NCBI GenBank assembly: GCA_010027395.1
Contig: RGVD01000137.1
Location: 1-6,870, forward strand
DNA: 6,870 nucleotides
From: Bacteroidota bacterium
GTDB taxonomy: Bacteria; Bacteroidota; Bacteroidia; UKL13-3
Direction: 5' to 3'
Shown here piece by piece: positions 1-6,845 of this stretch; positions within the stretch are counted from its first letter, which is position 1; every line of letters starts with the position of its first letter. The position numbers were made by a program, and so were the translations under genes. Under the pieces are notes generated by a model, which was given only the letters and a program-made list of their open reading frames with translations, was not told the origin of the DNA and made no database searches.

Positions 1-771
1 GGAAACAGTGGTGGTGCATTGGTTTCAAGTGATGGGAAATTGGTTGGTATTAACACTGCCATAGCAAGTGAAACAGGTCAATATGCTGGATATGCATTTG
101 CCATTCCTACCAACCTAATGAAAAAAGTAATGGATGATTTGTTGAAATATGGAGAAGTACAAAGAGGCGTATTGGGAGTTGAAATTAGAGATGTGGATGG
201 AGAATTAGCAGATAAAGAAGGCCTAAAAGAAATTAGAGGTATTTTTATCGCTAAGGTAAGAGAAAATAGTGCAGCTGAAGATGGTGGTTTGAAAGAAAAA
301 GATGTGATTATAGCGCTTGACGGACAAAATGTAAAATCAACACCAGAATTGCAAGAAATGATTGGAAAACGTAACCCTGGAGATAAAGTGAAAGTTACTG
401 TTTTAAGAGATGGAAAGGAAAAGGATTGCATTGTTACTTTAAAAAGTCTTGATGGAAAAACAAATGTTTCAACCATTGAAAAAATTGACGTTAACAAAGT
501 AATCGACACTGAGTTTGAAACATTAGCTCGTGAGGAAAGACTTAAACTAAAGATTGCCAATGGCATTAAAATAAAAAAAGTAGGAAACAAAAGCCCAATG
601 AAAAAAGCAGGCGTTCCTGATGGGTTTGTCGTTACCCAGATTGATAAAAAACCAGTTTCTACTATCAATGATGTAAATTCAAGTTTAGAAAATAAAAAAG
701 GTGGTGTGTTACTAGAAGGTATAAACCCTGATGGATCAAAAGGATTCTATGGATTTGGTTTGGAAAAATAA
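1..771 (+). CDS. Do/HtrA-family periplasmic serine protease, C-terminal part (5' end outside window)
   Basis: The frame is open from the first base and ends at TAA 769-771, giving 256 visible residues. It starts with GNSGG, the motif holding the catalytic serine (visible residue 3) of trypsin-like HtrA proteases. Next come the last protease strands (GKLVGINTAI, then GYAFAIPTN). A first PDZ domain spans about residues 53-148, with RGVLGV at 55-60 as its probable peptide-binding loop, and a second spans about 175-255. Two PDZ domains indicate the DegP/DegQ type rather than DegS, which has one. By family knowledge these enzymes act in the periplasm, degrading or chaperoning misfolded envelope proteins. 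The His and Asp of the triad and the signal peptide should lie upstream, outside the window. An ATG or TTG inside the visible part is not the start, because the conserved protease core continues to the edge. A terminator follows within 60 bp, so this is the last gene of its transcript. The family call is secure; the Deg subtype is not. Confidence 0.95.
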   Translation, partial: GNSGGALVSSDGKLVGINTAIASETGQYAGYAFAIPTNLMKKVMDDLLKYGEVQRGVLGVEIRDVDGELADKEGLKEIRGIFIAKVRENSAAEDGGLKEKDVIIALDGQNVKSTPELQEMIGKRNPGDKVKVTVLRDGKEKDCIVTLKSLDGKTNVSTIEKIDVNKVIDTEFETLAREERLKLKIANGIKIKKVGNKSPMKKAGVPDGFVVTQIDKKPVSTINDVNSSLENKKGGVLLEGINPDGSKGFYGFGLEK

Positions 772-793
772 GTTGTTTTAGGTTTGTATGATT

Positions 794-828
794 AAAGCCA
801 ATGTTGAAATTTCAATATTGGCTTTTTT
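794..828 (+). terminator. Rho-independent terminator after the HtrA gene
   Basis: The arm AAAGCCAATGTTGAAA (794-809) pairs with TTTCAATATTGGCTTT (810-825) over 16 positions, with a single G-U wobble. The innermost AAATTT bases must form the loop. The 3' arm runs into a T tract (823-828). It lies 23 bp after the stop codon, a normal place for an intrinsic terminator. The stem is nearly symmetrical and has an A run on its 5' side, so weak activity on the other strand is possible, but no gene converges on it. Confidence 0.85.
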
Positions 829-852
829 GTTTTTGAAAAATTCATAACTACT

Positions 853-866
853 TTGACATTTGTCAA
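853..866. promoter_or_regulatory. 14-bp palindrome TTGACATTTGTCAA, candidate operator/promoter element before the GH92 gene
   Basis: TTGACA (853-858) and TGTCAA (861-866) are perfect inverted repeats separated by TT. The palindrome sits 21 bp before the ATG of the GH92 gene and after the HtrA terminator, where a promoter is expected. The left half also looks like a -35 / Bacteroidota -33 (TTG) element. A poor -7-like TATATTGC lies at 874-881; the Bacteroidota consensus is TAnnTTTG. Were that the -7 box, transcription would start almost at the ATG and leave a very short leader. The palindrome itself is seen directly. Its role as a regulator binding site or promoter is inference, and a palindrome this short can occur by chance in AT-rich DNA. 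Confidence 0.3.
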
Positions 867-887
867 TCTGTATTATATTGCATTCAT

Positions 888-3644
888 ATGAAGCGTTATA
901 TCATTATATTAATTTGTATTTTTCCATGCCTGGCATTTCAATCTATTGCACAAGTCAATTATGCTGAAATTGTGAATCCTTTTATTGGAACAGGCGGTCA
1001 TGGACATACTTTCCCAGGCGCGGTAGCTCCTTTTGGGATGGTTCAAGTGAGCCCTGACACTAGAATTGATGGAAGTTGGGATGGGTGCAGTGGTTACCAT
1101 CAGAGCGATTCAATTATTTATGGATTTAGTCATACCCATTTAAGTGGAACTGGTTGCAGTGAATATGGCGATATTATGATTATGCCTATGATGGGTAAAG
1201 CTAGTTTTGATAATAAAATTTATTCATCTAAATATTCTCACAAAAAAGAGAAAGCAAATGCAGGATATTATAGCGTTCATTTAGATGATGATGATATTGA
1301 TGTGGAGCTAACAACTACAACGAGAGTAGGGTTTCATAAATACACATTTAATAAAGCAGGGAAAATCAATATTATTTTGGATTTATTGCACCGTGACAAA
1401 TTATTAGATGGGAAAATAAAAATAGTAGATAACAAAACCATTGAAGGTTATAGAAAAAGTTATGCCTGGGCTGCCGATCAACGTGTTTATTTTAGAATTG
1501 AGTTTTCAAAACCTTTTACAGGAAGAACCTTGCGTGGTGATGGAAGTGCTATGTTAACAGGCGGTGCATTTGAATTTGATGTAAAAAAACGTGAACAAGT
1601 TTTTGTAAAAGTAGCTATCAGTGGTGTAGATGTAGAAGGAGCAAAAAAGAACATGGAAGCAGAACTACCTCAATGGGATTTCAACAAAGTAAAAACGGAT
1701 TGCGAAGCTTTATGGAACAATGAGTTAAACAAAATCCAAGTAAAAGGTGGCACTTCCGACCAACAAGTTATTTTTTATACCGCACTTTACCATTGCTTCA
1801 TTCACCCAAGTATTTACAATGATGTAGACGGAAGATACCTTGGACGTGATATGCAAATACACAAAACAGATGGCTTTAATTACTACACTGTTTTTAGTTT
1901 GTGGGATACTTTTAGAGCTTTACATCCCCTGTTTAATATAGTTCAACGTGAACGCAATTTAGATTTCATAAAAACATTTTTGGAGCAATACAAACAAATA
2001 GGTCGATTGCCTATGTGGGAGTTAAGTAGTAATGAAACTGATTGTATGATAGGTAATCATGCTATAAGCGTTATTGCTGATGCACATGCCAAAGGAATCA
2101 GGGGTTTTGATGAAAAATTGGCTATCGAAGCTTGTGATAAATCAATTCATAATTTCAAAAAATACGGATACCCAATTTACTATCAAAAAGGTTTTCTATC
2201 AGTTGAGGACGAGGGAGAATCTGTCAGTAAAACACTTGAATATAGTTATAACGATTGGTGCTTATCACAATTATATCAATCAACCAAGACCTCTCCTACT
2301 TCATTTCAAAACTTTAGTGGTGAAAACTGGAAGAACATTTTTAACCCAAACAAAGGATTTATACAGCCTCGATCAAATGGTGATTGGTTGAAGCCTTTTA
2401 ATCCTAAAGAGGTAAATAACCACTACACAGAGGCCAATGCTTGGCAATACAATTTCTTTGTTCCTCAAGATGTGAAGGGATTAATAGAAGTATATGGAGG
2501 TAAGGCTAATTTTGAGGCTAAACTCGATGAAATGTTCAACACATCAAGCAAAACAGATGGCAGAGAACAGGCTGATATTACTGGATTAATTGGTCAATAT
2601 GCACACGGAAACGAACCTAGTCACCACATGGCCTATTTATATAATTTTATAGGCAAACCCGAGAAAACAGAACAAAAGGTAATACAAATTATCAATGAAA
2701 TGTATTCAAATATGCCTGATGGTTTATCTGGTAATGAAGATTGCGGTCAAATGAGTGCTTGGTATGTTTTTAGCGCCATGGGATTCTATCCATTTTGCCC
2801 TGGAGAAAATAAATATGCCAGAGGCAAATCAATTTTTGATGAGGTACAAATACTTGGTAAAAAGTTTGAATTTACAACAACAGAAATAGTTGAGGATACT
2901 AAATCAAATAATAGCAATTTTGAGATAAGCCCCATTATTGATGCTGACAGAAAAATTTTTAAAGACAGTTTATTGGTTAGTATGTATTCCCTAAATCCAA
3001 ACAAACCAACTGTTTATTATACTATGACTGGGGCAGATGAACAAATATTAATGGAAACGCCAATTAAAGCATTTACAAAACCATTTTACATTAAAAATTC
3101 AGTTAAAATTCATGCACATTCAGATAACAAAATTGAAAATTATTTGAATGAAGCATACTTCCATAAAATCCCGCACAATTGGACCATAAAACTCAATTGT
3201 AAATACAACAAGCAATACACTGCTGGTGGGGAAGCGGGAATCATTGATGGCTTATTTGGCTATAAGGATTGGCATAAAGGAGGTTGGCAAGGTTATCAAA
3301 GCCAAGACTTTGAAGCGATAATAGATATGCAAGAAAGCAAAGAAATAAGTGAAATTTCATCAAGTTACTTACAAGATTCTCGTTCATGGATTTTATTACC
3401 AAAAGATGTGGAATATTTTGTTTCAAACGATGGAATAAATTTCACAAGTGTTGCCAAAGTTGGTCATGATTTGGATTGGAATACTGAAGAAAAAATCCTA
3501 AAAAAACTAGCCACTGAATTACCTCAAAAAGTAAAAACACGTTATTTAAAAGTGTTGGCTAAAAATTACGGTGCTTTGCCTAAAGGCCATCTTGGTTTTG
3601 GTGGAGATGCCTTTATTTTCATTGATGAGATTGAGGTAAAGTAG
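888..3644 (+). CDS. Secreted GH92-family alpha-mannosidase-like glycosidase with chitobiase-C-like and F5/8-type-C-like C-terminal domains
   Basis: This 918-residue protein opens with a signal peptide: K2R3, a hydrophobic core at 4-17 and a likely signal peptidase I cut after S-I-A21. Neither Cys10 nor Cys14 sits in a good lipobox, so a lipoprotein is less likely. Residues 27-255 match the GH92 N-terminal beta domain (NPFIGTGGHGHTFPGA at 30-45, FSHTHLSGTG at 80-89). About 262-675 is the catalytic (alpha/alpha)6 domain, with WDTFRALHPL at 339-348, HYTEANAWQY at 512-521, HGNEPSHH at 573-580 and GNEDCGQMSAWYVFSAMGFYP at 615-635. By analogy with characterised family members, Glu515 is the likely acid and Asp618 the likely base of the inverting, Ca2+-dependent reaction. 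About 690-757 resembles a chitobiase/hexosaminidase C-terminal module, and about 765-917 an F5/8-type-C (discoidin-like) module. GH92 enzymes are mostly exo-alpha-mannosidases acting on N-glycans or mannans; linkage specificity cannot be read here. ATG 888 is the first ATG after an in-frame stop at 834-836, and no Shine-Dalgarno is visible. No SusC/SusD or other polysaccharide-locus gene adjoins it. Confidence 0.95.
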   Translation: MKRYIIILICIFPCLAFQSIAQVNYAEIVNPFIGTGGHGHTFPGAVAPFGMVQVSPDTRIDGSWDGCSGYHQSDSIIYGFSHTHLSGTGCSEYGDIMIMPMMGKASFDNKIYSSKYSHKKEKANAGYYSVHLDDDDIDVELTTTTRVGFHKYTFNKAGKINIILDLLHRDKLLDGKIKIVDNKTIEGYRKSYAWAADQRVYFRIEFSKPFTGRTLRGDGSAMLTGGAFEFDVKKREQVFVKVAISGVDVEGAKKNMEAELPQWDFNKVKTDCEALWNNELNKIQVKGGTSDQQVIFYTALYHCFIHPSIYNDVDGRYLGRDMQIHKTDGFNYYTVFSLWDTFRALHPLFNIVQRERNLDFIKTFLEQYKQIGRLPMWELSSNETDCMIGNHAISVIADAHAKGIRGFDEKLAIEACDKSIHNFKKYGYPIYYQKGFLSVEDEGESVSKTLEYSYNDWCLSQLYQSTKTSPTSFQNFSGENWKNIFNPNKGFIQPRSNGDWLKPFNPKEVNNHYTEANAWQYNFFVPQDVKGLIEVYGGKANFEAKLDEMFNTSSKTDGREQADITGLIGQYAHGNEPSHHMAYLYNFIGKPEKTEQKVIQIINEMYSNMPDGLSGNEDCGQMSAWYVFSAMGFYPFCPGENKYARGKSIFDEVQILGKKFEFTTTEIVEDTKSNNSNFEISPIIDADRKIFKDSLLVSMYSLNPNKPTVYYTMTGADEQILMETPIKAFTKPFYIKNSVKIHAHSDNKIENYLNEAYFHKIPHNWTIKLNCKYNKQYTAGGEAGIIDGLFGYKDWHKGGWQGYQSQDFEAIIDMQESKEISEISSSYLQDSRSWILLPKDVEYFVSNDGINFTSVAKVGHDLDWNTEEKILKKLATELPQKVKTRYLKVLAKNYGALPKGHLGFGGDAFIFIDEIEVK

Positions 3645-3827
3645 TTCCTTGTAAAAACCATTAGACGTATAGTTCAATTCTGCTTCAAATTATCATGACA
3701 TTTTTTATTGATACCAAAATTTCTATTTTAAATATTATTTGAGCCTTGCCTTTCCTATTTTCAATTGAGGTTATATGAAACAGATTAAAGATATATTATC
3801 AATTAATATTTTTAGCCTATTCAAACA
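3645..3827. other. Intergenic gap between convergent GH92 and gcvP genes
   Basis: These 183 bp are strongly AT-rich and hold no recognisable gene, tRNA or repeat. On the + strand there is a 34-codon ORF from ATG 3775 to TAA 3877-3879, preceded by GAGG at 3767-3770. It runs through the terminator hairpin, overlaps the last codon region of gcvP and resembles no protein I know, so I do not call it a gene. A weak promoter-like arrangement (TTG 3708-3710, TATTATTTG 3733-3741) lies ahead of it. I see no terminator immediately after the GH92 stop; the first good one is at 3828-3857, so the GH92 transcript probably carries a 3' untranslated region of about 200 nt. Confidence 0.5.
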
Positions 3828-3857
3828 AAAAAAGCCAAGCTTGCGCTTGGCTTTTTT
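3828..3857. terminator. Bidirectional Rho-independent terminator between the GH92 gene and gcvP
   Basis: The GC-rich stem GCCAAGC (3834-3840) / GCTTGGC (3845-3851) closes a TTGC loop. It is extended by A6 (3828-3833) pairing with T6 (3852-3857), 13 bp in all. The T run follows the stem on + and the A run gives a T run on -, so it can stop transcripts from both sides. It lies 18 bp beyond the gcvP stop codon and is also the first strong hairpin downstream of the GH92 gene. Confidence 0.93.
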
Positions 3858-3875
3858 CTATCGGAATGATTCAAA

Positions 3876-6743
3876 TTAATTGCTTGCTTGTTCTGCATAG
3901 GCTTCAACAGGAAGACAAGCACAAATCAAGTTTCTATCTCCATGTGTATTGTTGACACGACCCACAGTAGGCCAAAATTTATTAGCTCTTACATAAGGTA
4001 ATGGGAAAGCAGCTTCTTGACGGCTGTATGCATGCGACCAATTATCAGCTGTAACTACACTTGCTGTGTGTGGTGCATTTTTCAATACATTGTCAGCCTT
4101 ATCAGAAGTACCATTTTCAATAGCCGATACTTCATTTCTAATAGCTATCATCGCATCGCAAAAACGGTCTAATTCAGATTTTGGCTCACTTTCTGTTGGC
4201 TCTATCATAATGGTTCCTGCTACAGGGAAACTCATGGTAGGTGCATGGAATCCATAATCCATTAAACGTTTTGCAATATCTTCAGCCTCTACCCCACTAG
4301 CGCCTTTGAACACGCGTGTGTCCAAAATCATTTCGTGAGCACAATGGCCTTTGCTTCCAACATATAATATTTGGTAATGTTTCTCTAAACGTGCTTTGAT
4401 ATAATTAGCATTTAAGATAGCATATTTAGTAGCATTTTCTAATCCTTCAGTACCCATCATACGGATATAAGCATAAGAAATCAAAAGTATAGAAGCACTG
4501 CCCCAAGGCGCAGCACTCACGGCACTCATGGATTTATCGCCAACTTGCATATCGACAACAGAGTGACTAGGTAAGAAAGGAACTAAGTGTTTAGCTACAC
4601 CAATTGGTCCCATGCCAGGTCCACCACCACCGTGAGGAATACAGAATGTTTTGTGTAAATTTAGGTGACAAACGTCTGCACCAATATTTGCCGGACTAGT
4701 AAGTCCAACTTGGGCATTCATATTTGCACCATCCATATACACTTGGCCACCATTTTGGTGAATCAATTCACACACTTCAGTAATGCGCTCTTCGAAGATT
4801 CCGTATGTTGAAGGATATGTAATCATCAAGCAAGCTAAATTATCTTTGTGTTCTTCCGCTTTTGCTCTTAAATCATCAATATCCACATATCCATTTTCAA
4901 GTGTTTTGGTTACCACTACCCTCATACCAGCCATAGTCGCACTTGCAGGATTGGTGCCGTGCGCAGAAGATGGAATCAAAGCAATGTTACGATGTCCTTC
5001 ACCTTTTGATTTCAGGTATTCTCTAATTACCATTAATCCAGCATACTCTCCAGAAGCACCAGAGTTTGGCTGTAAACTCATACCAGCAAAACCTGTAATT
5101 TGTTCAAGGTATTCAGACAATTCATTAAATATTTGGGTATAGCCTACTGCTTGGTTACGGGGAATGAATGGATGCAATTGGCCAAATCTAGGCATGGTTA
5201 CAGGAATCATTTCAGCAGTGGCATTTAGTTTCATGGTACATGAACCCAAAGCAATCATTGATTGGCAAAGCGATAAATCTTTTGCTTCCAAAGATTTGAT
5301 ATATCGCAACATTTCATGCTCACTGTGGTGTGAATTAAACACGGGATGTGTCATGTATGAACTCTTACGCTGAAGGCTGTTTGGCCAATTTGATGTGAAG
5401 GTCGACAACTGAACATTAGCTGCTTTTCCACTGATGATAGTGGCTAAGTTATTTACATCAGAAATTGTATGTGTTTCGTCTATCGAAATGCTAACATGCG
5501 TTGCATTTAATTTATTGATATTGATTTCTGCTTTTTCACAAATTGCAATCAAAGCATTGCTATCAGCAACTTCAAGTGAAATGGTATCAAAGAAATTTTT
5601 GCTGGTCACTTTTAAACCAGCTGCTGTTAATGCATCAGCAAGATTTTTTGTTAAACCATGAATTCGAGAAGCTATACCTTTTAATCCTGCAGGACCATGA
5701 TACACACCATACATGCTAGCCATAATAGAAAGCAAGACTTGAGCTGTACAAATATTTGAAGTTGCTTTTTCACGCTTGATATGTTGCTCGCGGGTTTGCA
5801 ATGCCATACGCAATGCTGTATTTCCTTGGCTATCAACAGACACACCAATTAAACGGCCAGGCATTTGGCGTTTGAAAGCATCTTTGGTAGCAAAATAGCC
5901 TGCATGTGGTCCACCATATCCCATTGGTACACCAAAGCGTTGTGCTGAACCCACAACAGCATCAGCACCCCATTCGCCCGGAGGTGTTAAAAGGGTTAAA
6001 GACAATAAATCAGCAGTTACTGCTACCAATACTTTGTTCTCAATGGCTTTTGCCATGAATTCACTATAATCAATTACCTCACCATTTTTAGCTGGGTATT
6101 GGATTAATGCACCAAAATAGGTTTCATCTAATTTTACTGTGTTATGGTCACCTACTACCAACTCCACGCCAATTGGCTCAGTACGTGTTTTTAAAACGTC
6201 AATGGTTTGAGGGAAACACAATTCCGAAACAAAGAATTTTGTAGCCTTATCGTTTTTAGCTTCTGCATGCAACATATGCATGGCTTCAGCAGCAGCAGTT
6301 CCTTCATCCAACAAGCTAGCATTCGCTATTTCCATGCCTGTTAAATCCATTATCATGGTTTGATAATTCAACAGTGCCTCTAAACGCCCTTGTGCAATCT
6401 CTGCCTGATATGGGGTGTAAGCTGTATACCAACCTGGGTTTTCGAAAATATTACGCAAAGCAACCAATGGGGTATTTGTACCGTAATAGCCTTGACCGAT
6501 AAAATTTTTATAAATTTTATTTTTTGAAGCTACTTCGCTTAGCATGGCCAACAATTCCACCTCCGTCATAGGTTCTGGCAGGCTCATGCGTTGCTTTAAA
6601 CGAATGTGGGCAGGAATGGTTTCATCAATCAATTGATCTACCGAAGACACACCAATGGTTTTCAACATACTTTCAGTATCGTTTTTCATGGGTGAATTGT
6701 GGCGGTAAACAAACTCGTCTTTGTGATTAGGGTTGATTTGCAT
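3876..6743 (-). CDS. gcvP: Glycine dehydrogenase (aminomethyl-transferring), P-protein of the glycine cleavage system
   Basis: The 955-residue product matches the fused, single-chain P-protein, about 950-960 residues in E. coli and eukaryotes, rather than the split GcvPA/GcvPB form. With pyridoxal phosphate it decarboxylates glycine and passes the aminomethyl group to the lipoyl arm of H-protein in the cytoplasm, feeding one-carbon folate metabolism. The N-terminal half shows GYYGTNTPLVALRNIFENPG (85-104), YTPYQAEIAQGRLEALLNYQ (109-128) and FGVPMGYGGPHAGYFA (270-285). The C-terminal half shows ALGSCTMKLN (498-507), SAHGTNPASATMAGM (593-607) and NLHKTFCIPHGGGGPGMGP (695-713), in which Lys698 is the expected PLP-binding lysine. 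The start at 6743 gives the usual N-terminal extension before MLKTIG; the next Met (residue 19) would cut into it. No frameshift or missing motif is seen. A 7/8 match to the Bacteroidota -7 box (TAGCTTTA, minus strand of 6793-6800) lies 50 bp upstream but lacks a clear -33 TTG. Only A-rich sequence precedes the ATG. I see no glycine riboswitch, and gcvT and gcvH are not adjacent. Confidence 0.98.
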   Translation of the reverse strand: MQINPNHKDEFVYRHNSPMKNDTESMLKTIGVSSVDQLIDETIPAHIRLKQRMSLPEPMTEVELLAMLSEVASKNKIYKNFIGQGYYGTNTPLVALRNIFENPGWYTAYTPYQAEIAQGRLEALLNYQTMIMDLTGMEIANASLLDEGTAAAEAMHMLHAEAKNDKATKFFVSELCFPQTIDVLKTRTEPIGVELVVGDHNTVKLDETYFGALIQYPAKNGEVIDYSEFMAKAIENKVLVAVTADLLSLTLLTPPGEWGADAVVGSAQRFGVPMGYGGPHAGYFATKDAFKRQMPGRLIGVSVDSQGNTALRMALQTREQHIKREKATSNICTAQVLLSIMASMYGVYHGPAGLKGIASRIHGLTKNLADALTAAGLKVTSKNFFDTISLEVADSNALIAICEKAEININKLNATHVSISIDETHTISDVNNLATIISGKAANVQLSTFTSNWPNSLQRKSSYMTHPVFNSHHSEHEMLRYIKSLEAKDLSLCQSMIALGSCTMKLNATAEMIPVTMPRFGQLHPFIPRNQAVGYTQIFNELSEYLEQITGFAGMSLQPNSGASGEYAGLMVIREYLKSKGEGHRNIALIPSSAHGTNPASATMAGMRVVVTKTLENGYVDIDDLRAKAEEHKDNLACLMITYPSTYGIFEERITEVCELIHQNGGQVYMDGANMNAQVGLTSPANIGADVCHLNLHKTFCIPHGGGGPGMGPIGVAKHLVPFLPSHSVVDMQVGDKSMSAVSAAPWGSASILLISYAYIRMMGTEGLENATKYAILNANYIKARLEKHYQILYVGSKGHCAHEMILDTRVFKGASGVEAEDIAKRLMDYGFHAPTMSFPVAGTIMIEPTESEPKSELDRFCDAMIAIRNEVSAIENGTSDKADNVLKNAPHTASVVTADNWSHAYSRQEAAFPLPYVRANKFWPTVGRVNNTHGDRNLICACLPVEAYAEQASN

Positions 6744-6845
6744 ATGTCTTTTAACTATTTAATTTAAAAAATTTGTGCAATTTAGGATTTCTTAAAGCTA
6801 AAAAAAGTAGAGAGAAATCAGAAATTGAGCGATAAAAAAGGGTTT
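6744..6845. other. Divergent intergenic region upstream of gcvP
   Basis: This AT-rich stretch should contain the gcvP promoter reading left and, if the + strand start at 6846 is real, a promoter reading right. For gcvP the best element is TAGCTTTA on the minus strand (6793-6800). For the + strand the nearest resemblance to a -7 box is AAAATTTG (6768-6775), which lacks the leading T. Neither has a convincing partner element. No strong hairpin or tandem glycine-aptamer layout is visible. Confidence 0.4.

Noticed and set aside
78..668. 196-codon open frame on the minus strand inside the HtrA gene
   Set aside because: It lies wholly antisense to the conserved PDZ-coding sequence; its product is rich in Ser/Phe/Leu, as expected of the complement of an AT-rich gene, and shows no domain. 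The + strand frame has clear family motifs.
888..977. Lipoprotein signal in the GH92 protein (Cys10 or Cys14)
   Set aside because: Residues before Cys10 (L-I) and Cys14 (F-P) do not give the small residue expected at -1 of a lipobox, while S-I-A21 before Gln22 is a good signal peptidase I site.
2074..2391. 105-codon + strand frame overlapping the GH92 gene
   Set aside because: It is out of frame inside the conserved catalytic domain, with no start signal or recognisable motif; a shadow of the real gene.
4783..5142. 119-codon + strand frame antisense to gcvP, plus shorter ones at 4066-4257, 5164-5373 and 5434-5661
   Set aside because: All are complementary to highly conserved P-protein sequence, and none has a recognisable domain or a credible ribosome binding site.
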